Shown here piece after piece: positions 45,191 to 56,760 of a DNA stretch of 64,000 bases. Each line of letters opens with the position of its first letter. Within the stretch, counting starts at the first letter, position 1. The notes below the pieces were generated by a model. It did no database searches and was not told the origin of the DNA. It saw only the letters and a list, made by a program, of their open reading frames with translations. The stretch comes from Guadua angustifolia. Taxonomy: Eukaryota; Streptophyta; Magnoliopsida; Poales; Poaceae. Made by a program: the position numbers and the translations under genes. Where the stretch lies: positions 46,906,200 to 46,970,199 of the forward strand of contig CM070517.1 of the NCBI GenBank assembly GCA_036346375.1, written 5' to 3'.

Positions 45191-46434
45191 GATATGTGGG
45201 CCCTAATTGTCAGAGATACACATGAAAAATAACCTGTAACTTTCACTTTCTCCGTCAGCCTGCCCCGTGACCCCGTCCTACACGCAAACTTCCCCCCGAA
45301 TACCTGCATTGTGCTTCTTTTTCCCATTCGATTCCTATCCCTAATCCTAACTACGCCCGACAGCCTCCTACGACTCCAGCCTCTAGTGCCCAACCGATCA
45401 CCGGCACCATAAACCCCAAGTCCGTCGTGCCTTGGCTGCCCTCTGCCCTTAGCTAGTCGCAGTTGGCAGCTCCTCTCCTCCAATCGACTAGTCTAGCAGA
45501 TCCTCCTCAGGCAGCCTTGGTAAGGCCACCACCGTTCGATCGTCCGACCACCCTCTGCCCTCAGCTAGTCATAGTCGGCTCGGCACCTCAGTAGCTCCTC
45601 TCCTCCAATTGACTAGTCCTCAGGCGACGGGCTATGCCCAACACCGCCGACCGCCAGAAGCCTGGAAGACGCAAGTCCACAACCCCCCATTCCCCCGGCG
45701 GCCGGCTCCCCCTATGCCTTGTCGCCGGAAGTGCACAACCGGCAGTAGCCCTCCTCCGAGCTCAAAGCCTCAAAGGTAACGGTACATCTACAAATCATCT
45801 TTGCTAAATTTGTGGATTGGGGAGATAAGCCTTGCATATTGCATAAATATTCAAAAAAAAATATCATGATACAAAACAGTATGTCCATAATGTGATTTTA
45901 TGAATGACAATTTTACCTTCAGACTCTCTCTAAAATGAAGCAATAGAATTGAAAATATTCCACTAGCATACTGCCAAAGAAGAAAATAAAGTTTAACATG
46001 TTAGAAGTAAAAGCAAATAGGCCATTTATTAAAAAATCTATTAGTATCATTGTGCCAAAGGGGTATGAATCAGAAAGAAGAAAAAATTGGTAGAAAAAAT
46101 GACCTAAAAAGCAACTGGGATGAAGACATAGATGCCTCCAGAAGAGTATAGGAAAGATATGTTGAAAGGAACCAACTAAAGCCTGAAGGTTCTATGCCAC
46201 CCTGTCCATCCGAACCAAGTCGGTCACCCAAATTACATGATTCCATTTATGAGGACATAATTAGATAATTAACTGCTCTCCTCTCTATGATTTGGAAGAA
46301 CCCATGGCTAATTTAAGAGAAGCATACAGATGTGGCCTATATATACACTTAATGCAATAGTCCTATAGTAGAAATGATTCTTTAGTTAGCAATAGCTTTC
46401 AGCTGATTCCTTTCTCTTCCCTCTTGATCACTAC
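45191..46434. other. Intergenic, nothing recognised
   Basis: The first half is CT-rich with a duplicated stretch (CCCTCAGCTAGTC and CAGTAGCTCCTCTCCTCCAA-type repeats at about 45440-45620). The second half is AT-rich. The minus frame 45483-45154 has no recognisable domain. Confidence 0.35.
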
Positions 46435-47203
46435 TGTTGATGTTTGGGAAACGAATGCCTCGCCGAGCTTACTTGTTGAATGAGGGATCAATTAGGGCCC
46501 ATTTTCCGTGAAGGGTTTGCGTCCGAGGAATGCTGTAAGGAGATGGTGCTCGAAAGGGCGATGGGCAAGAGATTTTATACTGGTTCGGGCCTCTCACTAT
46601 CGAGATAATAACCCTACGTCCAGTGATCTTACTATTGCTTGGATGCTTACAGGATGCTTGCGCGAATTTGTTGTGTGAGCTTGGATGCTTACAGGATGCT
46701 TGCGTGAATCTGTTGTGTGGATCTCCCTATGTGTGTTGCTTGTCAACATGTCTCTCCCCTAATCTACAGTGGGGATATTTATAGGCGACTGCAGCAATTA
46801 CAACCGAATAACACGCCATTACTTTGCCTGAACGTGGTCGCAACTACCTCCCTTGATTTCCGCCATGATATGTCGTGGACGTGATGGGCTTAGATCGTGG
46901 CTTAACGGTCTTTCGAACCGCAGCGTAATTATCGCCACGTCGCCTTTATGGATCGAGTATGACCTGCCGGTCATGTTCGGGATTTTCCTTCAACTCTGGC
47001 CGACCACCGCACACATCCGAGCAAGCACGCTCGAGAAACTAAGGCACATGCTCGGAGATGAGCTCGGACATGGTCGGGACAAACCCACTAGCTAGTCCGC
47101 CCGAGAATCTTCCTTGGGGACACCATCTAAGGGGAAGTATGGTTGGCCAAAAACCGGCTGCCGGGGTATGATGATCTTTATGAAAATTATCCAATCCCCG
47201 ACA
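46435..47203 (-). repeat. 3' LTR of a second Tat-like gypsy element (minus orientation)
   Basis: On the minus strand it starts TGTCGGGGATTGG (47203) and ends ...CCCAAACATCAACA (46435), 769 bp. The polypurine tract lies just outside 47203. It shares ends and motifs with the LTR at 7387-10422 and the fragment at 20340-20583. A 42-bp segment is tandemly duplicated inside (46637-46720). The rest of the element lies to the right but is cut at about 50221. Confidence 0.8.
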
Positions 47204-47219
47204 GCTAACCCCCGAGGCT
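47204..47219 (-). other. Polypurine tract of the Tat-like element
   Basis: On the minus strand GAGCCTCGGGGGTTAGC directly precedes the LTR start TGTCGGGG. A G-rich tract at this place is where plus-strand DNA synthesis begins in LTR elements. It fixes the element as minus-oriented, so the gene at 47668 is antisense to it. Confidence 0.7.
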
Positions 47220-47667
47220 CAAGTGGAAACTCACTTGGTGGGGCCTTCCCCTTGAGCCTTCAGACTCACAGGAGGGATTGGAACCTTGCAGCGAAACACT
47301 ATTGCAGCATCCGAGCAACTCTTGCCCGCAGGCGAGCATGCTCTGGCGAGGCCCGAGCATCTAGCTCGAGACCCAACCAGAGTGAGACCCGGGAAAAGAA
47401 GCCGAAGGTCACGACGGTTCCTTCTCCACAAAGCCTTGCGGGAGCAGTTCGGACAGTTTTTGGGAACCGTGCCTTTATTGGACAAGCCAAGAGCGCCCAA
47501 GACGCCGATTCACGAACAGCAGAGCAGCTTTGTCCCTTTGCTTCTCATCAGATATACCAAGAAGGACAAGATCGAGAAATCCTTCATTCACATTTCGCAA
47601 TCAAGCCTCAAAATCTTCCCAAGCCCTAAACTCTTTCATTCCTGCGCTCCCTTCTTCAACCTTTCTC

Positions 47668-50221
47668 ATGGCGAAGTTTGGTCAGAGCAAGATCAGCAAG
47701 AAGAGGTTGTAGATACTCGAGGACCTTGGCTATCTCGATGTGGGCACCTGGCGCGTCCTTGATGGTGAAGGAGCCCCAGTGCCGCGCGACAACGAGATCG
47801 TCTCCTGCGATCTTTATACCGTCAACGGGCTTAGAATGCCCGAGAGTGAGTTCCTTGAATCCGTACTTGCTCAAAGTGAGTGCAAGATTACCAACCTTAA
47901 CCCTAACTCCATTCTTGTCCTGGCCATCTTCTCGCATCTTTGCGAGGGATACGTGGGTACCATGCCCACGGCGAGCCTCTTCTTTCATTTCTACTCCTTG
48001 TTCCTTACCGGTGGGTCTTCTCTCTCCGGCTCCATATACTTTCGTCTGCGGCCCAACCGACCATACGAATACCATATCTTCACGCTCAAGGACTTGGTGT
48101 CGAGCTGGGCCGACTACTGGTTCTACCTAAAGAAGGCGGAAGGAAGCACTCTCCGCTACTCCGGAGTGACGGCTCAAGCCGTCGAGACCCCGCGCCCACT
48201 CGTGCAAGTCGAGGAGGAGCAGACGCTGATGACGATCAGCGAGCTCACCAACATGGGGCTCACCTGTCGCGACATCGCTCGGGATTACCTCAAGAACCGG
48301 GTGTCCCCACTGAGGTGGAGGGAACATCCTTTCTTCAAAATCTCCGGGTGGCAAGACCTCACCCGGGAAGCTGACTTTGGTAACCTTCCTGAACTTAGGT
48401 AATTTCTGTCCCTTATGCATGACTTCTGCTCGTGCTAACACTCACTCTTGATCGATTGTAGCCCCGAGCAACGATTGGGTGGAGAAACGGGTTGTCGAGA
48501 TGTTTGGCACCCCAAAGGGCAAAGAGCTCGAGCATGGGCGATAGGTCCCGAAGAACGTGCTCGAGCGGGGTGAAGTGGTGAGTATCTTTGCGATTCATGC
48601 TCGAGGGAACACATCTCGAGCATCTTCTAACATTTCCTTTGCTTTTGGTAGGAGAAAATTGCCCTTGAGGCCACGGTGGCTGAACTTAAGCCACTGTTGC
48701 GCAACCAAGGAGGAGCCATTCCTGCCGCCAAGACCAAGAAGGCGAAGGGAAAATGATTGGCGCCACCACCACTGCCTGCCCGGCCCTTAAAGACGCGGAC
48801 AGCCTCGACCAAGAGCCCTCACCGACGACACTTATAGTTCGCCGATAGAATGGAGGTAAATGACTTCAAGGCCTGGATGAAGGGATACTTCGAGAGAAAA
48901 CTGGGTCTAATGGCTTGCTTGCAGCAGCTCGTGGAGCAGGCGAGACTGGCCGAGGAGGCGAGGGACGCCGAGCGCAAGGCGCTGAAGGGGGAGATCGTTG
49001 CGCTTCAGGCCAAACTTGCTCGAGCTACCTCGGGCTCTTTGGCGAGAGAGTCCGAGGAAGAGGACGAGGACACGTCGCCCCTTGCTTTGAAGCGCCGGCG
49101 CCCAAAAAAGACTCTGGTGGTGGTCGACATGGAGGCGGTCGACCCCTTGTTGGCGAGGATCAGCCGCGCTGCCACAGAGAAATCTGAGCTCGTGACCGCG
49201 GCGGCGGCCAAAATTGTCGAAGACAACGGCGAGGAACTCAACCAAGGTAATTTTTGCTCTTCGCCTTTGCCCCTTTCTTTTCTTCTTTTTTTTGTCTGAG
49301 CTAACCCCACTCTATTGACGTGGGCGTGATAACTCGTAGGTTTTTTTTGGATTTTAGGGCTATAGCTGATGAGATCCTCGATCATGCCACAAAGAGGCAG
49401 TTCACCCTTGCTGCTGACCTTGTGATGGCCGAGGCCGTTGATCTCGCGATGGCAGAAGACTTCACTGACGAGACAGACTAGCAAGCCGCGGAGCTTCCCG
49501 CCCTGGAGGGACCAACTCTCCAGGATGTATACTTGGCTCTCCCGAGCATATCAGATGATCGGGAACAGAAAGAAGACCCCGCGCCCCCGAGCGAAGAGCC
49601 TGCTCGGGGAGAAAACACGACGCCCCCGAGCGAAACTCTTGCTCGGGAGGGAAATGAGAAGGCCCCGAGCGAAACGCATGCTCGGAAGGATGGTGAAGTC
49701 TCCCAGCCGAAGTGCCCCGTGGAAGATTTCGCGGACCTTCGGAAGGAAGACGTCACCAAGGTTTTCCAGGAGAATCTCCGCGATCGTCTCCACTGGGTAA
49801 GTGTACCCCATTTCTGAAACTTTCATCTTTGGAAACGACCTAAAACTTAAGACCTTCTTGCTCGCAGGTGCTCCAAGCGACCATGGTGGATTTCAAATCG
49901 GCGACCGTTCCTCCGGAGGTCGTGGCCAAGCTCACTGCCGAGCATGATGCCAAGGTAGCGGAGCTTGAGTGAGAGCTGGCCGACCTTAAAGATTGGGATT
50001 GGGAGATTTAGACAAAGCATCGCCAAGCCGAAGAAAATGCCGCAAGGAACAAAGAGCGGATGTGCGAGCTCGAGCTAAAGCTAGAGCAAGAACAGCAACG
50101 CTCTCAGGCCTTAGAGGCGAAGGTAGACGAGCTGAGCCAATCTGCCCGGGAGGCCATTGAACTCGCCAACCAAGACAAGGAGGAGATGAAGCGACTCCGC
50201 CAAGAGGCTCACGAAGGACAA
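47668..50221 (+). pseudogene. Spliced antisense gene of the second Tat-like element (Transposase_28-like, coiled coil)
   Basis: The ATG at 47668 opens MAKFGQSKISKKRL; an in-frame TAG follows, then a clean 220-codon stretch: LPNLNPNS/FSHLCEGYVGT-type core, SGSIYFRLRPNRPYEYHIF, KDLVSSWADYWFYLKKAEGS, CRDIARDYLKNRVSPLRWRE. Predicted exons: 47668-48379, 48462-48577, 48652-49246, 49358-49796, 49868-50221, each with GT and AG edges. Later exons give KGYFERKLGLMACLQQLVEQ, an acidic stretch, PSE.AR repeats (49585-49690), and a long coiled coil (CELELKLEQEQQRSQALEAK...). A second in-frame stop (near 49969) and truncation at 50221 by an LTR fragment make it a pseudogene. The core matches grass 'putative gypsy type transposon' proteins of unknown function. 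It is encoded opposite to its host element. Confidence 0.8.
49585..49690 (+). repeat. Short tandem repeat CCCCGAGCGAA...TGCTCGGG (three units)
   Basis: Three units of about 36 nt encode PPSEEPARGEN, PPSETLAREGN and APSETHARKDG. Each unit is also an inverted repeat (CCGAGC...GCTCGG). Part of the antisense gene. Confidence 0.8.
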
Positions 50222-50874
50222 AGTGTCGGAATCATGTGTTGATTCTTACATTGCCAGAAGATTAATCTCATAGGTTCTCGGTTTATTTGCAAATGTATTT
50301 TGCAAATAAGTTATGCTTAATGTGATTCCTTGGAGAATGTGAATTGGTTTTGCAAATTAATTGATTATGTGTTGATCATCATATGGCACAAAAAAATCAA
50401 TCATTATTGTTGTGTAATTCGAAAAGAAAAGATTTTTGTGAAAAATCTGCTTCTAATCTGGAAATCTGGTTATACCGCCCATGTGGGGCCGGTAGCACCG
50501 CTCTGCCGATGCTACCGCAAGTTTGCCTAGTAGCACCGGAGGTAGGGGTGGAAATCGAGCCAAATTATCATTTTTTGAGCTTTTTTTTAAATTGACACAG
50601 ATTGATTCAATATCATTTTATTTATAGTTTGGAAGCATTTTTAGAATCGAGCCAACGAGCCGAGCCAGAGTAAAATCAAATTTCATTCAAAATTGACTTA
50701 TTTCAAAGTTTAACCAATGAACAAGTGTAATTCGAGTAATTTTGAACCGAGCCAATGAGCCCCACTAACGAGCTTTTTTTCCAGCCCGAACCAGAGGTCT
50801 AGTGCTACCGCCCCATCTGGCCGGTGTGAAAAATCAAAGGTATTTTTGTTGTTAGCTTCCTGGGGCACGTACAT
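50222..50874 (+). repeat. LTR family X remnant, left of SIRE insertion
   Basis: Colinear with about 12770-13020 of the solo LTR at 10901: ATTAATCTCATA, GCAAATGTATTTTGC, GTTGATCAT.ATGGC, GTGAAAAATC. It also contains the palindrome GAATCA-TGTGT-TGATTC (50229-50245). Its own 5' part is missing; the left edge abuts the antisense gene without an LTR start. Continued at 62302 after the SIRE element. Confidence 0.65.
50543..50789. mobile_element. hAT-type MITE (247 bp) with 8-bp target duplication
   Basis: The ends TAGGGGTGGAAATCGAGCC and TTTTTTTCCAGCCCGA are short imperfect inverted tips. ACCGGAGG (50535-50542) and ACCAGAGG (50790-50797) form an 8-bp duplication with one mismatch. The interior has repeated GAGCC/CGAGCC. 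No ORF. Confidence 0.75.
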
Positions 50875-52348
50875 CGAAAGCATCTAGGCCCCCATGTGGT
50901 TATGGTTTTGATAATTAATGACAATCACGCGAAAAAGACTAACGATGTTTGTGCAAGTAAGTTGGAAAAAGGATAAATGTATTCCTCGAAAGATGTTGGA
51001 TGGCTTCAAGTGCAAAAATGGAAGGAGTATGCGCAAAAAGAAGCTAAAGAAGTGAAGGTATAAAAGTTAGAAGTATTTTCTAGCCTTTTCACCGATCTCG
51101 GAGTTCGGAAAAGATCGGATTTTTTAGGTTAGTAGCCGTACTATCAAGAGGGACTTGATTTGGGCATGGAACTTGAAAAATATGCATAATATGGCTCATT
51201 AGTTCATTTGTTAGATTATGCATTCGAGAGAAAAGTTCAAATCTGAAAATTGCATGGAGGCCTAAGGCGTGCAGATCAAGCTTAGTACCACCGATTTCTT
51301 GTACTACGGGGCCGTTATGTAGCTATATTCCGAGGGCAGGTTTTTGAAATCCATCTACCAAGACTAAGCTTGGGTTGGGCGTAGTATCAAAATGCGTACT
51401 ACTCAAGACCTATGTCATGTAGCTTTATTCCGAATGTATCCTTTGGGGGTCAAGAAAGGTGTGCATCTACCAAGACCCCATGGGCGGTAGTACGGACACA
51501 TATAAAATCGCCGTGAGCGGCTTACGTGTCAAAGATTAAATGCCCGTTATAGCCGTTATAGTTTTGGTAAGTGCGGTACTACCATTTCCTTAGAGGCTGT
51601 GAGTACCTACCGTAGTGCATAAAATCTGCAAAGAAGGTAAATAACGGTTAGTTTGAGTGGGTGGGGTTATAAATACCCCCCACATGCTAGTTAGCAAGGT
51701 TGGTCACTCCATTGAATACATTCTAAGCCCTAGCAACTTTCTCCATTCATTAGAGCATTGAAGTCTTGATTCTAGAGTGTTGGAGAGAAGAATTGAGTGC
51801 ATTTGCATTAGTGAGCCATATTGATTGCACTTTTGAGGTTCAAGCCCACGTCGAGTTTGTTACTCTTGAGGTTGCCGCCTCCTAGACGGCTTGGAGGCGT
51901 GAGGCTCCGGTGATCTTCACAAAGGAGGTTGTGTGAAGACCTGGACGATTGTGAAGGCTCGAAGCTCGCCTACCCGGAGCGGGGAAGAGCTATCACTAGT
52001 GATCGGGAAGGCTCAAGCAAGTGGAGCCGCTTGAAGTGTTTCAAGTCACCTCAACGTGGAGTAGGGGAGACCGCAAGTCTCCGAGACCACGGATAAAATT
52101 TATGTGTTCATCTTTGTGGTTTGCATAGACTCTACTCTTACATTGTCTCTAGTAAATTGATCATCATTGTGTTGTTTGTGTTGCCATTGATATATTGAGT
52201 AGAAATTTTAGTTGGTAGTCACTAAAATTGCTAGACATTGATATTGCCTTACTTGTCAATTATGCTTAAAAATATTAATCTTGACTAGTGTAATAGAAAA
52301 TTTTAGAAAAGCCTATTCACCCCCTCTAGGCTCATCCTCGATCTTACA
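50875..52348 (+). repeat. 5' LTR of the SIRE-like element
   Basis: Matches 60859-62301 closely in its first 370 and last 700 bp. It starts CGAAAGCATCTAGG where the 3' LTR has TGAAAGCATCTAGG, so the terminal T is mutated. It contains TATAAATACCCCCCACAT (about 51669, promoter-like) and ends CATCCTCGATCTTACA. The central part (about 51265-51640) differs strongly from the other LTR (see findings). Confidence 0.9.
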
Positions 52349-52350
52349 AG

Positions 52351-52361
52351 TGGTATCGAGC
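52351..52361 (+). other. Primer-binding site (initiator-Met tRNA)
   Basis: TGGTATCGAGC, two bases after the LTR end, is the copia PBS TGGTATCAGAGC lacking one base. Confidence 0.85.
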
Positions 52362-52401
52362 TTGGTCTCTCTATTTCGGCTTTATCGCCTAGAGAGCAAG
52401 G

Positions 52402-54350
52402 ATGGCCAACGAGGGAATTTCAATCGGAAAAGCTCCCTTCTTTGATGGTACAAATTATGCATATTGGAAAATACGTATGACCGTTTACCTCAAAGCTATG
52501 AATCCTAACATATGGAGAATTGTTAATGAAGGTTATGTTGTGGCTGGTGATCCCGCTTTAACCCCGGAACAAAATGAAAGATATGTTCATCTAAATGCAC
52601 AAGCAATGAATGCTATTTTTGGTGCTCTAAATGCGGATGAATTTAATCGCATAAGTAATCTAGGTACCGCATATGAAATTTGGAATACATTATCGGAAAT
52701 TCATGAAGGGACATCCACGGTTAAGGAAGCTAAATTACATATGCTTAGAGTTAAATATGAAAGTTTCATTATGTTGCCTCATGAGAATATTAATGAAATG
52801 TACTCTAGATTAAATAATATTGTTAATGAGCTCAAGGGTCTTGGTACGACCTTGAGTGATGTTGATATTGTCAGGAAAATGCTTAGGGCTCTTCCGGAGA
52901 AGTACGAGACATTGGTTACCTTATTCCTCAACTCGCCGGAATTGCCAAGGATGACGCCAACCGGACTTCTCGGCAATCTCATCACCAACGAGCTCTACAA
53001 GAAAGACAAGGAAGAATTGTTGGAACAAAACTCTTCCAAGAAGAAGAACATCGCCTTCAAGGCAAAGACGGAGTGAAGTGATGAGGACTCCGAAGATGAG
53101 GACACCGAGGAGGAAATGACACTCCTCGTGAGAAGGATGAAGAAATTTATGAGAAGACGATCGAGCTTTAACGGTCCACAAAGGTACAAGAAAGGACAAA
53201 ATTCTAATACTAACCGATATGCTAATATTCGTGTTATGAATGTGATGAAAAGGACACATAGCCTCAGATTGCCCCAAGAAGAAGGATGACAAAGACAAAT
53301 CACCTAAGAAGAAGAAATTCTTTCAAGGCAAGAAGAAGCTATTCAAAAAATTCCAAAAGGATGGCAAGGGTGAAGCTCATATTGGAGAATGGGATTCCGA
53401 AGAAGAATACTCGGACTCCGACTCATCCGAAGAAGAGACTCCTTCAAAGAAGAAGGGTCTTGCCGGTATCGCCATCAAGGAGGCTTCGTCGCCTTTCGTC
53501 ACTCCTTTATGCCTTATGGCTAGAGGAGAAACTAAGGTAAATCCTAATGAAGATGGTGAACCGTCATATGATGAACTAATGGATATGCTTGAGGAATTTA
53601 ATGAATATCTTGGCAAAGAAAAATCAAAATCAAGGGTCTTGAGAAAAGAATTTCTTTCTCTCAAGAATTCTTATGAGGAGTTAAAGGAAGCTCATGAAAT
53701 TCTCCTTGCCAAGAATATTCCAAAATCCACAAATGATATTGGTATTGAATGTAATATTATGGATGATTTGCCTAGATTAGAAAATAGCTCACTTCATGTA
53801 GTAAAATCAAGCATGTCTACTTCTTGTGATGATTTAGTTGATTTGCCATGTTCTAGTGCAAACTCATGTAATAAAAATTTGATTGTTGAAAACAATGAGC
53901 TTAAAGAACAAGTAAATAAACTAAACAAAAGATTGGATAGATGTTTTAAGGGTAAAGAAACACTAAATAAAATCTTGGGTAGTCAAAGATGCTCATATAA
54001 TAAAGAAGGATTAGGATATATCCCTAAAAAGAACAAGAAAATAAGTAACAAAGCTCCGCGCTTTGTGAAATCGAATGGTAAATTTTGTTTTAAGTGTCAT
54101 GAAGTAGGACATCTAGCAAATGATTGTGCCTTGAGCAAAGCATCTAAGGATAATGTTCATGATTCATGTTATGTGCTTAAAAGAGATAGAAATGGTAAAG
54201 TCTTTGCTAAATTTGTTGGGACCCCGATAATTGACCAAAGAAAGAAAGTCGCTTGGGTTCCCAAAACCTTGGTTACTAACCTCCAAGGACCCAAACAAAT
54301 TTGGGTACCTAAAAGGCTTGATTTTCTTTTTGTAGGTAAACTACAAGACC
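52402..54350 (+). pseudogene. SIRE gag: capsid domain and two zinc knuckles (stop and frameshifts)
   Basis: The ATG at 52402, 41 nt after the PBS, gives a clean 224-codon gag domain (UBN2/copia gag type: PFFDGTNYAYWKIRMTVYLK, LSEIHEGTSTVKEAKLHML, RMTPTGLLGNLI). A TGA at 53074-53076 interrupts it. Reading on, an acidic segment and a first CCHC knuckle (CYECDEK, then frameshift, SDCPKKK) lie at about 53228-53290. A second knuckle FCFKCHEVGHLANDC lies at about 54089-54133 in the frame 53516-54376. Gag packages element RNA into virus-like particles. The stop and one-base shifts break it. Confidence 0.85.
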
Positions 54351-54400
54351 GTGGATCGGCATTGGGTGTTGGATAGTGGATGCACTCAACATATGACCCA
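54335..54400 (+). pseudogene. SIRE aspartic protease core
   Basis: WVLDSGCTQHMTHDGK, with the catalytic DSG, occupies a short third frame between the gag frame (ends 54376) and the integrase frame (from 54410). Two shifts in under 100 bp separate the three frames. The normal protease matures the gag-pol polyprotein. Confidence 0.8.
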
Positions 54401-54409
54401 TGACGGAAA

Positions 54410-55480
54410 ATGTTCACCACTTTTGATTTGGGAAATGGACAAAATGACAAGATCATATTTGGGTATAATAGCAAAGGAAAGGTATTGGGCTTAGGTAAAA
54501 TTGCTATATCAAACGATCTTTCCATTTCAAATGTATCATTAGTTGAAACATTAAATTTCAATTTGCTATCCGTTGCTCAAATTTGTGATCTTGATCTTAT
54601 TTGCACATTCTCTAAAAATGGTGTTGTTATTACAAAAGAAAATGATAATTCACTAGTGTTTAAAGCTTTTAGATTTGGAAATTTGTATTTAGTTGATTTC
54701 ACTTCAAATGACTCGTGTCTTCAAACTTGCTTAATGGCTAAAACATCTTTAGGATGGTTATGGCATAGAAGACTAGCTCATGTTGGAATGATTCAACTCA
54801 AAAAGTTATTTAAAAATGATTTAGTTGTGGGCTTGAAAGATGTGAAGTTTGAGAAAAATCGACTTTGTAGTGCTTGTCAAGCCGGTAAACAAGTCGCTAG
54901 TTCTCATCCCTCAAAGAGTATCATGTCCACATCTAGACCATTAGAGCTCTTACATATGGATTTATTTGGCCCGACAACCTATAAGAGCATTGGAGGTAAT
55001 TCCTATTGTTTAGTGGTTGTTGACGATTATTCTAGATATACTTGGGTTTTCTTTTTAGACGACAAATCCGAAACCTCAAGTATTTTTAAAAGATTTGCAA
55101 AAGGGCTCAAAATGAATTTGACTTTATAATAAAGAAAATCCAGAGTGATAATGGTCTCGAATTTAAAACACAAAATTGAAGATTATTGTGATGAAATTGA
55201 ATAAAACACGAACTTTCCGCAACCTACACTCCGGAGCAAAATGGAGTTGTGGAACGGAAAAATAGTACATTAATTGAAATGGCAAGAACGATGTTAGATG
55301 AATATGGTACGTCCGATAGTTTTTGGCGAAGCCATTAATACTGCTTGCCATGCTACAAATAGACTTTATTTGCATCGACTCTTGAAAAAGACCTCTTATG
55401 AGCTTCTTGTTGGAAGAAGGCCGAACATTTCTTATTTTCGAGTATTCTTGCAAATGCTACATCTTGAAAAAGGGTGTTCG
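54410..55480 (+). pseudogene. SIRE integrase (GAG-pre-integrase zinc domain and catalytic core)
   Basis: The frame 54410-55129 has WHRRLAHVGM...CSACQAGKQ (HHCC zinc site), then LLHMDLFGP (first Asp) and VVVDDYSRYTWVFF. After a TAA, shifted frames give QSDNGLEF (second Asp, about 55141-55165) and TYTPEQNGVVERKN (Glu region, about 55227-55266). The order integrase then RT is the copia hallmark. It inserts element cDNA into the genome, and is broken by at least two frame changes. Confidence 0.85.
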
Positions 55481-55499
55481 CTTTCCAAATTTCAAAGTC

Positions 55500-56760
55500 G
55501 TTGTGATGAAGGGTTTTTGTTAGGATATTCTTCTAATAGCAAAGCTTATCGAGTTTTTAATAAAAACAAAGGATTTGTAGAGGAAACATGTGATGTTGAA
55601 TTTGATGAAACTAACGGCTCTCAAGAAGAGCAAGAGAATTTGGATGATGTAGGTGAGGAAGGCCTAAGAGAAGCAATGAAGAATATGACAATTGGAGACG
55701 TGAAGCCGGAAGTGGATAAGCAAGATCAACCTTCATCTATTCAAGTCGAGCCGTCAACCTCCACAACTCCGAGTCGAATTCAAGCAATAGATGAGGATGA
55801 CAAGAATGACGAGCAACAAATTCAACCATTGCCTCAAAGGACTCATCACGGTCTCTCCAAGGATCACCCAATAGACCAAATATTGGGTGACGTGAGTAAG
55901 GGTATTCAAACTCGATCCCGTGTCGCTTCTTTTTGTGAGCATTATTCATTCGTATCTTCCTTTGAACCTACTCACATAGATGAAGCATTATGATCCGGAT
56001 TGGGTAAATGCCATGCATGATGAATTAAATAACTTTGCTCGTAATGATGTTTGGACATTAGTCGAAAGACCCAAAGAACACAATGTAATTGGCACAAAAT
56101 GGGTTTTTCGAATAAACAAGATGAAAATGGTATTGTAGTTAGAAATAAAGCTAGATTAGTGGCTAAGGTTTCACTCAAGTTGAAGGATTAGATTTCGTGA
56201 AACTTTTGCACCAGAGCTAGGTTAGAAGCTATTAGAATCTTGCTCGCATTTGCATCAAGTTTTGACTTTAAATTATTTCAAATGGACGTAAAGAGTGCAT
56301 TCTTAAATGGACAAATATCCGAATTGGTATTTGTAGAACAACCTCCCGGTTTTGAAAATTCCAAATATTCTAATCATGTCTACAAACTCTCTAAGGCGCT
56401 ATACGGACTCAAACAAGCTCCTAGAGCGTGGTATGAGCGACTTAGAGATTTTCTACTCTCAAAGGGTTTCAAAATTGGAAAGGTTGATACAACGCTCTTT
56501 ACAAAAATAATTGATGATGATTTCTTCGTATGTCAAATATATGTTGATGATATCATTTTCGGTTCTACTAACGAAGAATTTTGCAAAGAGTTTGGTGATA
56601 TGATGTCTAGGGAGTTTGAAATGTCAATGATCGGAGAGTTGAGCTTCTTCCTTGGACTCCAAATCAAGCAACTCAAGAATGGGACGTTCAGTGAGTCAAA
56701 CCAAGTACACGAAGGATCTTCTCAAAAGATTTGGCATGGAGGACGCAAAGCCGATTAAGA
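55500..56760 (+). pseudogene. SIRE reverse transcriptase
   Basis: A linker (55500-55990: GFLLGYSSNSKAYRVFNKN, then acidic) leads to a frameshifted N-terminal part (NEVWTL.. at about 56045, KARLVAK at 56150). A clean frame 56240-56758 follows: FKLFQMDVKSAFLNGQISEL (first Asp), PPGFENSKYSNHVYKLSKAL, YGLKQAPRAWY, and the catalytic YVDD at about 56538-56550. It copies element RNA into DNA. The N-terminal part has stops. Confidence 0.9.

Noticed and set aside
52779..52988. Minus-strand ORFs across SIRE gag and pol
   Set aside because: Shadows of the + strand polyprotein with no domain of their own.
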